DNA of 33,595 nucleotides from Peribacillus saganii (GTDB lineage Bacteria > Bacillota > Bacilli > Bacillales > DSM-1321): positions 1 to 33,595 of the forward strand of contig NZ_QVTE01000065.1 in NCBI RefSeq assembly GCF_003429095.1. Direction: 5' to 3'. The notes beneath the pieces were generated by a model. That model did not search any database. It saw only the letters and a program-made list of their open reading frames with translations, and had not been told where the DNA came from. Shown in pieces: positions 9,201-16,076 of this stretch. Position 1 is the first letter of the stretch; the number at the start of each line of letters is the position of its first letter. The translations under genes and the position numbers were made by a program.

Positions 9201-9744
9201 AGTAATCTTCTGAATCAAGATACTTCCCGGCCAGCTCATCTTCAAATGCCTGGTAGATCATTTCAAGATCATGGAGCTTATCCCCAAGTGCTCCTTCATT
9301 ATCATTATTCCCTAAGAAACTTCTAATCTCTTCCGGTTTAACACAATAGCGCTTGAACTCTGTCAGCATTTCTTCCATCTGTGCAAGAAAGCCCTGCTTT
9401 TCAGAGGAACGCGCGAATAATTTCAGATCGTCCTTTTTATCATTCATAATTTTCCGGATCAGCATGCTCACGCCAGTGCTGTCCAGATGAATCCGGTTCA
9501 TCCCTCCAACTTCCTGAAGCACTTTCCATGCAAGCCGGGTGAAACTGAGTACCTGAGAACGGATCATTCCACTTAATCCCGGTGTTGCAAGTAATTTATG
9601 TTCAGATAAAAACGTCATCTGTTCAGGAACAATATAAATGATTGGGTTTCCTGCAGGACTTTCGAATAGGTTTTCACGAATCTCATTAAGAATCGCAGTT
9701 GTTTTTCCTGTACCGGACTTTCCTAATAAAAACTGAAGTGCCAT
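6256..9744 (-). CDS. addB: AddB, helicase-nuclease subunit B (4Fe-4S)
   Basis: 1162 residues, like B. subtilis AddB. An N-terminal Walker A GKSGTGKT (residues 8-15) precedes an inactivated helicase-like region. The C-terminal nuclease domain has the VIDYKSS motif and is flanked by the Fe-S cysteines: one in SCAFAHFA, the other three in IPCTFCSFKSVCQF. It pairs with AddA for end resection and, in this family, supplies Chi recognition and the second nuclease. The start follows AAAGGGGGG. It is the first gene of the addBA operon. A LexA-like palindrome lies about 108 bp upstream. Confidence 0.98.
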   Translation of the reverse strand: MALQFLLGKSGTGKTTAILNEIRENLFESPAGNPIIYIVPEQMTFLSEHKLLATPGLSGMIRSQVLSFTRLAWKVLQEVGGMNRIHLDSTGVSMLIRKIMNDKKDDLKLFARSSEKQGFLAQMEEMLTEFKRYCVKPEEIRSFLGNNDNEGALGDKLHDLEMIYQAFEDELAGKYLDSEDYFRLLGEKIPFSTFISSADVYIDGFYSLTPQELLIVEKLMKHCKSVKVALTLDKPFRQMPPDSLHLFRQTGNTYYSIYEAAQRLGVEVGDDLVMEIPLRFAEAPALIHLEENFNVRPIREYRGETAVTVTQAVNRRAEVEGTARSILNLVRDQNLRFQDIAILLRNGEAYHDIIQTIFRDYRIPHYIDAKRTMLNHPLIELIRSVLEILVTNWRYEPVFRAIKTELLFPISRSNGKIRVAVDRMENYVLSRGLKGSQWTSKDRWTYRRIRGIEFEDRIQTDREKEIENELNDLKNLLTEPIIRLSKRLKRAVDGRAFCEALYVFLEELHIPEKLEKLKLDAEDAGDLLLAREHEQAWDEVCGLLDQFVEMLGEEKLTIQKFSSVLEAGLETMKFSLVPPAIDQVIVANLDLSRLDDVKAVFVIGLTEGVLPAKLSAEGIFSDGDREFLISRGMEVAASSKTKLLDEEFTAYKAFMTASQALYLSFPLADEEGKSLLASSYIKRVKDVLPDKQECTYLNDPSDLSPEEQASFAVNHDVALSYLTAQLQLKKRNYPIHPLWWDVYNSYIKNPAVSGMAHRVLSSLFYQNRANKLKHDTSKKLYGENILASVSRMEMFNSCAFAHFAAHGLKLRERKIFRLDAPDIGDMFHAALKVIAEHLNANSIPWSSLTKEQCIHLAKAAVDTLAPKLQNQILLSTNRHHYLKRKLENVIARASLVLSEHARLSGFAPIGLELDFGLDGKLPPLSFQLKDGTKMELIGRIDRVDKAEEQDGTYLRVIDYKSSEKELNVSEVYYGLSLQMLTYLDIIITHSQALIGKEAFPAGVLYFHVHNPVVKSNGMLGLDQIEDAIFKDFKMNGLILGDPKVIQMMDATLNPNQAGSSNIIPAGFKKDGTIKSNSKIASKEEFASLNQHVRRLYNTAGNSIVDGIVDIAPYKLKDKIPCTFCSFKSVCQFDQSLEDNKFRTLTSQKKSDILELIRKEAGN

Positions 9745-9851
9745 CGAGTCGCCCCCCTTTGCAATGTATCTTTTGTTCTATAATTCTATTTCTATCATAA
9801 CAGAACCTCCCATTAGGTTTCATAATCAAGGAGGGCTTTCCAGAAATTTAA

Positions 9852-9865
9852 AGAACGTTTGTTCT
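9852..9865 (-). promoter_or_regulatory. candidate LexA (SOS) box upstream of addBA
   Basis: AGAACGTTTGTTCT matches the Gram-positive LexA core GAAC-N4-GTTC. The full Bacillus consensus, CGAACRNRYGTTYC, is met except for the outer bases and one inner position. It sits about 108 bp before the addB start, just after a minus-strand TAAAAT. Function is inferred from sequence only. Confidence 0.4.
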
Positions 9866-10013
9866 CATTTACTATTTTAACATTATCCCTTATTATTTGT
9901 CGTGTTTTTCTTCATATTATTATGTTTAAAAAAGAAAGACGCAAACACCCTTTGAGGCTAAGCTGGACATTAGTATATGTTCAAACAGGAATTCTTTCTT
10001 ATTTTACAAAAAT

Positions 10014-10038
10014 AAAAACCCTGTCTACCCTGACAGAG
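10014..10038 (-). terminator. terminator of the signal peptidase gene
   Basis: On the minus strand, a 7-bp stem CTCTGTC/GACAGGG (one G-T pair) with a 6-nt loop is followed by TTTTTATTTT, about 100 bp after the stop of the signal peptidase gene. Confidence 0.7.
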
Positions 10039-10134
10039 TTTCCGCTTGTTTTCCATAGGGATTTTAAGGATATTCTCGATGAAGTGGCTCACGATAAAAA
10101 TAAGCAATACTTCTTTTTCAACAAACTCGACTCG

Positions 10135-10686
10135 TTACATCTCCAGATTAAATTCTCCCAGCGGCCAGTATTTCGCGTCCACTCGTCCAACTACCTTGTC
10201 GATCGGTACAAATCCAAAATGTCTGCTGTCAAGGCTAACAAGACGGTTATCCCCCATTACAAATAATTCACCTTCAGGAACAGTTTCCTCGCTTGTCAAT
10301 TCCTGCAGCGTAAAGTCTCCTGTCATCTTTTGTCCTAGAACTGGGCGTTCAGTCTTTTCCAGATATTCTTCCCGGTATCTATTTCCGTTTATGAATAAAT
10401 GATCATCGGCATAGGTAATTTTATCTCCGGGCAGCCCTATCACCCTTTTAACATAATCCTCTTTTTTTCGATGAAAAATAATGACGTCGAAACGTTTGAT
10501 ATCAGCCAGCTGATAACTGATTTTATTCACCACAAGCTTATTTCCGCTTTGAAGCGTTGGTTTCATTGAGTCGCCTTCAACTTCATAGCTGGAAAATAAA
10601 AACGTACGAATGAAGATAAATAAGACAAATAGTATAATTGCAGTTTTTACCCATTCTCCTACAGGTGTTGTTCGTTTCTGTCCCAT
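10135..10686 (-). CDS. sipV: type I signal peptidase (SipV/SipS type)
   Basis: 183 residues, the size of the short Bacillus signal peptidases. A single N-terminal membrane anchor (about residues 15-32) is followed by GDSM with catalytic Ser40, then VKRVIGLPGD with the general base Lys80, and box E (MGDNR...DSRHFG). It cleaves signal peptides from exported preproteins on the outer face of the membrane. The neighbours yhjE and addB match the sipV locus of B. subtilis, which is why I use that symbol; by sequence alone SipS, SipT, SipU and SipV are hard to separate. It has its own terminator and is cut off from yhjE by another one. Confidence 0.9.
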   Translation of the reverse strand: MGQKRTTPVGEWVKTAIILFVLFIFIRTFLFSSYEVEGDSMKPTLQSGNKLVVNKISYQLADIKRFDVIIFHRKKEDYVKRVIGLPGDKITYADDHLFINGNRYREEYLEKTERPVLGQKMTGDFTLQELTSEETVPEGELFVMGDNRLVSLDSRHFGFVPIDKVVGRVDAKYWPLGEFNLEM

Positions 10687-10880
10687 TTTTATTTGCCCCC
10701 ATCATAAGAGGAAGAACGGCTGACTCGAGAGTCCCCCTGTTTTACTTATTCACCGTCCTAAACCCGCATCCTAATGTAAGCTTCCACTAGTTTTCGAAAA
10801 ATCCGCAGCTTCCAAATGTTTCTTGCGCGTTTTTTTCTGAACGATTTTCACAGAAGAATATATTGAAAATCCCTGACATG

Positions 10881-10903
10881 AAAAACGCTGACTTTATGTC
10901 AGC
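10881..10903 (-). terminator. terminator overlapping the end of yhjE
   Basis: Minus-strand hairpin GCTGAC-ATAAA-GTCAGC followed by GTTTTT. The yhjE stop codon TGA lies inside the left arm of the stem, so termination is packed tightly against the gene. Confidence 0.8.
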
Positions 10904-11510
10904 CTCTCTCTCTTTGACCACTCTTATTCAATCTTACTTCAATTTGTTTCCCAACATACCATAGAACAAAAATTATCAGCAGAACTAAAGCCGTTCTGAG
11001 CGGTTTATGAATAAGCGAAAAAATATCATACCCAACAAAGCTAATTGTAAAAATCATAACCATCTTCCCTGCTGTTACAGCGAGAGCGTACTGCAAGGGG
11101 CTTATTTTAGAGAGTCCAGCCACTACGTTGACTACAGCTGACGGAGTAAACGGGAAGCAGAGCAATAAAAACAAAGGACCAAAACCATGCCTGTCCACCC
11201 ATTCCATCAGCTTCCTTACCTGCCTGTTTTTTTGCAGAAAAGAAAGGAGCCTTTGCTGTCCGTACTTTCTCACAATCAAAAAAACAAGAAGGGCTCCTGC
11301 CACTGATCCCAGCCAGGATATTAAAAAGCCAATCCACAGCCCAAAAGCATTGGCATTTGCCATTACGAACACAAACAGAGGCAAAAAAGGCAAGAAAGCC
11401 TCCAGCAATGGCAATAATATACCTGGGATGGGGCCCAGTGACCGGTACTGCTGAATAATTTCCATTATATTTTCTAGTGTCATCCATTCGCGTATTGCAT
11501 CAAAATCCAT
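10899..11510 (-). CDS. yhjE: YhjE-like TVP38/TMEM64 (DedA-related) membrane protein
   Basis: About 203 residues with several hydrophobic segments. The central signature GFGPLFLLLCFPFTPSAVVN and the following VAGLSK are typical of the TVP38/TMEM64 family, whose members are integral membrane proteins related to DedA proteins and often linked to lipid transport or membrane homeostasis. AGGAG lies 6 nt before the second of two adjacent ATGs, which I take as the start; the first is at 11513. The position between yhjD and the signal peptidase gene matches B. subtilis yhjE. The exact role is unknown. Confidence 0.85.
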   Translation of the reverse strand: MDFDAIREWMTLENIMEIIQQYRSLGPIPGILLPLLEAFLPFLPLFVFVMANANAFGLWIGFLISWLGSVAGALLVFLIVRKYGQQRLLSFLQKNRQVRKLMEWVDRHGFGPLFLLLCFPFTPSAVVNVVAGLSKISPLQYALAVTAGKMVMIFTISFVGYDIFSLIHKPLRTALVLLIIFVLWYVGKQIEVRLNKSGQRERG

Positions 11511-11547
11511 CATGATCTCCTTGACATATTAATAGCATTGTAAGAAA

Positions 11548-11825
11548 AGCCTGGAGCTAGACATTCAAACTTGTTAAAAAAGTTATACTTTCTTATCTAG
11601 TAAGCACAGCGGAAGTCCCCTAACAAATCAACATCGACACCAGTACATTCTCACAAAACGGCTTTGTTTCGCACAATGTACTGCTGCCGAGGATTTCCTG
11701 TCCTTGGCGACACCGGCACTAGCACGTCATGTTGCGTCGGGACTTTATTTTCCTGCGGAAAAAATTTTCCGGGCACTGCAGCTAGACATCTGAAATTCTT
11801 AAAACAGTTATACTTATTACCCTTT
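11548..11825. repeat. dispersed intergenic repeat, copy A
   Basis: Segments match the region 21640-22030. Shared are a block CTCACAA...GCTTTGTTT...CAATGTACTGCTG (in copy B CGATGTATTGCTG), GCGTCGGG(A/G)CTTTATTTTCCT followed by CGGAAAAAA, and an end piece with GGAGCTAGACA...AAAAAAGTTATACTTTCTTATCT. The end piece occurs twice in copy A, at about 11550-11598 and 11777-11822. No protein is encoded convincingly. This pattern fits the bcr-like dispersed repeats of Bacillus genomes. Confidence 0.75.
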
Positions 11826-11980
11826 TTAAAAATTGGCCTCCGTTTTATTTTACATGTATCCCCGCCAATTACAAAGCAAGAGATTATATTTTAGTGTTAC
11901 TAATCCCTTTCCCCTTCGGTTTGCCGATTAATCTATTTCTGAAGTAAATTGGACATTTGCTTTTTTCCTATATAAACAGG

Positions 11981-12009
11981 TTGCACACTAAGCAAATTTT
12001 TATTACGAT
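11981..12009 (+). promoter_or_regulatory. sigma-A promoter of yhjD
   Basis: TTGCAC, exactly 17 bp, then TACGAT. The predicted start of transcription falls inside the palindrome 12012-12033. Confidence 0.65.
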
Positions 12010-12011
12010 AG

Positions 12012-12033
12012 AATAAGAACGTACGTTCTTATT
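12012..12033. promoter_or_regulatory. perfect 22-bp palindrome with LexA-box core before yhjD
   Basis: The half-site AATAAGAACGT is followed by its exact reverse complement. The centre GAACGTACGTTC fits the Bacillus LexA core GAACRNRYGTTY at every position. It begins 3 bp after the -10 of the yhjD promoter, a place where a bound repressor would block transcription. Confidence 0.6.
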
Positions 12034-12050
12034 TGAGAGAAGGTTTTTAG

Positions 12051-12416
12051 ATGACACGTATCCCTGAGAAAGACCGGAACATAATTGAACAAGCCATTTA
12101 TCTGCCCATGGTAATCACAATCCTGAACCGGGACAGGCTAGTTTTTGAGAAAAGTCCGTTCAAATTGCGGCAGCCTTACCTTGACCTTGTAGAAGAAGCC
12201 TTAACGGTTGTCCAGAAAGAACTGGCTGAAGCAAGAAGGTACTTAAGGAGTGAGAATATTAAAGTAACCGAAGTAAACCGTGATGAGGCATTTACTATGT
12301 TCTCCTTCATCTATCGGGGATATGAAGAGCACCATAACTATTTCAACCCTCGTCTGCGGAATAAAGTGGAGGAATTGCTTGGGTATTACCTAATTAAAAG
12401 GCTAAAACATAAATAA
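12051..12416 (+). CDS. yhjD: YhjD-like conserved protein
   Basis: 121 residues, mostly charged and helical, without signal peptide or membrane segment. I recognise it as the B. subtilis YhjD family by size, sequence character (MTRIPEKDRNIIEQAIYLP at the N-terminus, an EEHHNYFNPRLR stretch near the C-terminus) and position between comK and yhjE. AAGG lies 8 nt before the ATG. Promoter plus palindrome upstream suggest control by a repressor, possibly LexA. No biochemical function is known to me. A hairpin with one mismatch (about 12416-12441) followed by a T-run may be its terminator. Confidence 0.75.
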   Translation: MTRIPEKDRNIIEQAIYLPMVITILNRDRLVFEKSPFKLRQPYLDLVEEALTVVQKELAEARRYLRSENIKVTEVNRDEAFTMFSFIYRGYEEHHNYFNPRLRNKVEELLGYYLIKRLKHK

Positions 12417-12542
12417 GCGTTCCCCGGTGACAGGTACGCTCATGTTTTTACATAATCAATCTATTTTTAGAACATTATTTGGCAGAGTATATATTTTCAA
12501 CCCCCATCTGTTTACCTAGTCTAAGATAAACTTTTATTTAAT

Positions 12543-13073
12543 TTATGCTTCGGTTTTCTTGCGGTGAAACATATAGAACGATTTTCGCTCCGTCTCAGCG
12601 ATTCTTTGAACCAAAGTAGTTTTCAAATGCGCTGTCCTCAGCAGCTGGTTTTCAAATGAACTAAAGGAAACAGGAAGGTTAATACTTTTTTGATTTCGGA
12701 ACGTTATGGATGTTTCTGCCGCCCCACTCCGGCTGTATGAGGAAATATGTTCGTGGGCAAGCCATACACATTGAGGACGTGATGGAGAAATTGTCGGGAA
12801 AAAGAAGATAGAACTCGTGGGATCAATTGCTATTGGTGCTTTGTGGGTAATTTTAATAAGCCTTTTCGTTCCTTCTCGTCTGCCCTCATAAGAACTTCCA
12901 AAATATTGACAACTTTTCTTAATAATGTCCAAAGGCCTGAAAGGAGAAATGAATTCTTCGTTTAATTCATAGATTCGTGTGTAAGTTTTGCTTCCGTACT
13001 GGATGGGCATGAGCAAAAGAGTGTATGGTGTGATTTCATACTCTTCGATCAGGCATTGGTTTTCAGTCGTCAT
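12543..13073 (-). CDS. comK: ComK, competence transcription factor
   Basis: 176 residues, slightly shorter than the 192 of B. subtilis ComK. Typical stretches are YEITPYTLLLMP near the N-terminus, a central PIAIDPTSSIFFFPT region, and WLAHEHI. ComK is the master activator of DNA-uptake genes and binds AT-boxes (AAAA-N5-TTTT) in minor grooves. GAGAGGGG precedes the ATG at normal spacing. The upstream region is very AT-rich, with only imperfect AAAA/TTTT boxes (for example AAAATTTGAATTTTTT on the minus strand), compatible with autoregulation but not proof of it. The neighbours (IDEAL protein on one side, yhjD on the other) match the B. subtilis locus. Confidence 0.93.
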   Translation of the reverse strand: MTTENQCLIEEYEITPYTLLLMPIQYGSKTYTRIYELNEEFISPFRPLDIIKKSCQYFGSSYEGRREGTKRLIKITHKAPIAIDPTSSIFFFPTISPSRPQCVWLAHEHISSYSRSGAAETSITFRNQKSINLPVSFSSFENQLLRTAHLKTTLVQRIAETERKSFYMFHRKKTEA

Positions 13074-13333
13074 AATTAAACCCCTCTCTAATAACCATGA
13101 ATTTCCAACATCTTTATCATAACATGCCCCATAGGGGATTTTACTGAATTCACAAAAAATTCAAATTTTCAGTAAAGCTAAATGAATGATATAGAACTGC
13201 CCCCATGAGCGCACCAAAGGGAAATCAGCTTAATTTTTTAAAATAAACTAAAAATTAAAAAAATTATAATTATTTGGTTGAATTTCCCCCCCATTATCCA
13301 TATACTATTTAAAAGGTCTCAGGGGTGAGTTTC

Positions 13334-13570
13334 ATGAAACATGAGAAATCCTATTCTGAATTAACAAAGTCATGTGCAATGAACAAGAAGAAAAGAGAAA
13401 ATTACATGCAGAATCTGATGATTGATATGATCATTACTGAAGCTTTATTGAAACGAAAGCAACAGAAGCTCGTAAACGAAATAGACCATGCCCTCGACCA
13501 GAAAAACAAATCCCTTTTTATGGAATTAACCTGTGAATTAATTCAGGTAAATCAGGCTTTTGGAAGCTAA
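13334..13570 (+). CDS. yhzC: IDEAL-domain small protein (YhzC type)
   Basis: 78 residues from the ATG at 13334, which has AGGGGTGA about 6 nt upstream; a GTG at 13325 overlaps that site and is unlikely. The core, DMIITEALLKRKQQKLVNEI then DHALDQKNKSLFMELT, fits the IDEAL domain, a short helical module found in several Bacillus proteins. In B. subtilis yhzC lies beside comK, as here, divergent from it. A strong terminator follows. Confidence 0.8.
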   Translation: MKHEKSYSELTKSCAMNKKKRENYMQNLMIDMIITEALLKRKQQKLVNEIDHALDQKNKSLFMELTCELIQVNQAFGS

Positions 13571-13598
13571 AATCCTTTAACCTGACGAAAACCGTGTA

Positions 13599-13630
13599 AA
13601 ACCCTTGTCAATGATGACAAGGGTTTTTTT
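13599..13630 (+). terminator. terminator after the IDEAL gene
   Basis: Perfect 12-bp stem AAACCCTTGTCA/TGACAAGGGTTT with a 4-nt loop, continuing into a T run. It may also serve the convergent rsbR-like gene. Confidence 0.9.
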
Positions 13631-13645
13631 CAAGCGCTTTATCAT

Positions 13646-14485
13646 TTAATTATTAATAAGCTGGTTAATTGCCTTCTCTAAAGTTGATGTAAAGGAAACT
13701 TTATCAAATGAAAGTCCTAATTGAACTGCTGTCTGAGCAATTTCAGGCCTTAATCCAGACAGGGTGGAATGGACTCCAAGCAAACTTAAACCTTCTATCA
13801 ATTGAAATATCTGGTGAGCAACCATTGTATCAATCATGACTACTCCAGATAAATCGATAAACAGGTGATTAACCCTCTTTTTTGCACATTGCTGTAAAGT
13901 ATTTTCAAATAGAAACTTAGCTCTTGCTGTGTCAATGTCGCCTACGAGTGGAAGCAGCGCAGTGTTATGGTTTAAAGATATCACTGGTGCGCTTAATTCC
14001 CGAATCATTTCCTGCTGAGCTTCAAGCTGCTGTTGTGACTGCTTAAAATTTTCTTCAGTGAACCATGTTATCACTTGACCGAATAATTTAATTATAGTGC
14101 GCATCCATAGATGAATTTCGTCATGTGAATATTTGCCTGGGTGCTGAGAAACGAACTCCTTGATTAAGTCCAAATAATGATCTTGGTTATTGAAAAATTC
14201 CTTTAAAATTAAATGTATCGGTGTTCTTAAATGTTCTTGGTCTTTGGCGACAAGTAATACCCACTCTTCAAATGTTTCAAAGAATTTGCATTCATCTTCC
14301 AAAAACACCCGGAAGAAGCGCTTATGAAATTCGTGGTTTTGTTTTTTTAAGCCTTCAATCACTATTGGATCGGCGGATGCATATACACCACCACTTTTAC
14401 TTTTTTCTAGTGACTCGTACCATCGCTCGGTCAGCTGCCAAGAATTATCTGATAAAAACTGATACAATTCTTTATTTCGATGCAT
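13646..14485 (-). CDS. RsbR-family stressosome protein (STAS domain)
   Basis: 279 residues. The N-terminal about 150 residues resemble the non-haem globin sensor part of RsbR proteins, followed by a Gln-rich linker helix and a C-terminal STAS domain starting near residue 165. Both phosphorylatable Thr positions of RsbRA are present: GDIDT (Thr186) and MIDTMVAH (Thr220), 34 residues apart as in RsbRA. Such proteins build the stressosome that releases RsbT and so activates sigma-B. It stands alone here, away from rsbS/rsbT, like the RsbRB-RD paralogues of B. subtilis. Which paralogue it matches cannot be decided. Confidence 0.9.
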   Translation of the reverse strand: MHRNKELYQFLSDNSWQLTERWYESLEKSKSGGVYASADPIVIEGLKKQNHEFHKRFFRVFLEDECKFFETFEEWVLLVAKDQEHLRTPIHLILKEFFNNQDHYLDLIKEFVSQHPGKYSHDEIHLWMRTIIKLFGQVITWFTEENFKQSQQQLEAQQEMIRELSAPVISLNHNTALLPLVGDIDTARAKFLFENTLQQCAKKRVNHLFIDLSGVVMIDTMVAHQIFQLIEGLSLLGVHSTLSGLRPEIAQTAVQLGLSFDKVSFTSTLEKAINQLINN

Positions 14486-14587
14486 TTTTACCCACCATAG
14501 CCCTTCGAATATAAAAAATCCCTAATTTGGTATTTTATAATCATTTTAGCAAGAAACATACTAAACGTATATGCCTGTTTAACATAT

Positions 14588-15853
14588 CTATTCTTTTTCC
14601 CGATCATACTGCTCGAGAGCGGAAATTCGTTCCAGCATCGTTGGATGGCTGTAGCGGAACAGCTTTACAAGATAAGGGGGGTTCACTTCGCTCAGCCCTG
14701 CCCTTGTCAGCTCCTGAAAGGTGCCGATGGCGGATTGACTATCTTGGGTCATTTTTATTGCATAGCTGTCAGCACGTGCTTCTTGATAGCGAGACACAGC
14801 ATTGGACAGCGGTGCTGATGCAAATGTGAGGATTGAAGCGACCAGCAGGAACAGCGGGAGCGAGCTAATATTTCTCACAGAAGAAACTTGGAGAATACCT
14901 CCCCACTTTCGAACCGCATGATCCATAATTTTTGCGATAACCCACAATCCCGCCAAACTTAACAGCAAATATCCCGAAATACCGATATAAATATGTTTTT
15001 CAACATAATGGGCCATCTCATGCGCCATAATAAATAAAATTTCATCATCTTCAAGCCGGTTAAGCGTAGTATCCCATAGCACTATTCGTGAATTCGATCC
15101 AACACCAGTTACATAAGCATTCAGAGAATTGGTTTTCTCAGCCATATTCACTTCATACACATGGTCAGCCGGAATATCTGCCTTATCCGCCATCTCTAGA
15201 ATCTTCGTTTCGAGTTTTTTATCTTTCAAGGGATAAAAGTCATTATACAGTGGATCAATCACTACAGGCTGAAGAAACATCATAAAAAATGAAAATGGAA
15301 CTGACAAAAGCCATGCATAAAGCCACCATCTTTTTTGGCTCTTTTGTATCAGCCAATAAAGAACGGAAACGAGAAGAAAGGTCAATCCGAAGTTCAGCCA
15401 AAAATCGGTAATTTGATCCTTCATCCAGGATGAAAATGACTGGGTGGAAATATTATATTCCTTGCTTAAATAGTACCCTATATACTTAAATGGGAAAGCC
15501 GCGATTAAAGTTATAATCGAGAGCCAGAAGACATAAATGGCAGTTTGCAATATTCTCGATTTTGAGGAAGCGGCAGCCCATCTTTCAAAGGTCTGGGACA
15601 AGCCTCCTAATAACATTAATAAAAGAAAAAGCCACTCAAAAGGTATAGATACAAAGAAAAGGAAGTTTCTGATCCTGGAATATTCCTCACTAAGCATCAG
15701 TTCCCTTCCGTTAAGAAATGTTGCCGGATCTGCACTGGTCCCCCTGAAAGCCTCAGGAATGCCGGAATCTCCTCCAAAGTATAGGTAGCAGTACACAGCT
15801 ATCATAAAGAATAAATAGATGAACACTGCTTGCACACCGATCTTTCTTCTCAT
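14588..15853 (-). CDS. yhfN: membrane-bound M48 zinc metalloprotease (YhfN / Ste24 type)
   Basis: 421 residues from the ATG at 15853, which follows AAAGGAGGAGAAGTTG; a TTG three bases upstream is a poor alternative. Several membrane segments occupy the N-terminal half (about residues 8-27, 65-85, 105-130, 150-170, 178-200), followed by the zinc site HEMAH (His278, Glu279, His282) and the third ligand Glu358 in SRYQEARADSYA. This is the CAAX-protease-like M48 layout of B. subtilis YhfN. It probably degrades or processes membrane proteins. The symbol rests on similarity and on the surrounding yhf-type genes. Confidence 0.85.
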   Translation of the reverse strand: MRRKIGVQAVFIYLFFMIAVYCYLYFGGDSGIPEAFRGTSADPATFLNGRELMLSEEYSRIRNFLFFVSIPFEWLFLLLMLLGGLSQTFERWAAASSKSRILQTAIYVFWLSIITLIAAFPFKYIGYYLSKEYNISTQSFSSWMKDQITDFWLNFGLTFLLVSVLYWLIQKSQKRWWLYAWLLSVPFSFFMMFLQPVVIDPLYNDFYPLKDKKLETKILEMADKADIPADHVYEVNMAEKTNSLNAYVTGVGSNSRIVLWDTTLNRLEDDEILFIMAHEMAHYVEKHIYIGISGYLLLSLAGLWVIAKIMDHAVRKWGGILQVSSVRNISSLPLFLLVASILTFASAPLSNAVSRYQEARADSYAIKMTQDSQSAIGTFQELTRAGLSEVNPPYLVKLFRYSHPTMLERISALEQYDREKE

Positions 15854-16076
15854 CAACTTCTCCTCCTTTCATGGACAGCCCTATTGTATATTGTAGTAAT
15901 CGAAGTTCAGGTTAGAACATAAAGAGTGTGATAAGACACTAAAAGTTCAAATAATCTTCAATGTTTGTTCTCTTTTCCGGCACCTTCATTACATTTCCTT
16001 AAGTTATAGTTAAGATATATTCTCGACATTCATATAGCAAAAATCTTTTCCTTATATTAATCCTTCGAGGTGAAAC

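Larger units (their letters stand above)
9745..10134. other. 390-bp intergenic region between signal peptidase gene and addB
   Basis: Both flanking genes run leftward. The region holds the signal peptidase terminator (10014-10038), a LexA-like site (9852-9865) and an AT-rich stretch that should carry the addB promoter; a minus-strand TAAAAT lies just upstream of the LexA-like site, without a clear -35. A plus-strand open frame crosses it but has no convincing start and runs antisense into the signal peptidase gene. Confidence 0.5.
11511..12050. other. 540-bp divergent intergenic region yhjE/yhjD
   Basis: Most of it is a copy of a dispersed non-coding repeat (11548-11825). The part next to yhjD holds a good sigma-A promoter and a perfect 22-bp palindrome. 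A small plus-strand open frame inside the repeat is not supported by a ribosome binding site. Confidence 0.6.

Noticed and set aside
9859..10266. 135-codon plus-strand open frame
   Set aside because: No ribosome binding site, crosses the signal peptidase terminator and runs antisense into its coding region.
11664..11894. 76-codon plus-strand open frame
   Set aside because: Lies inside the dispersed repeat, has no ribosome binding site and no protein-like composition.
13628..13642. cre-like (CcpA) sequence AAAGCGCTTG
   Set aside because: It lies just past the IDEAL gene terminator and at the 3' end of the rsbR-like gene, not at a promoter.
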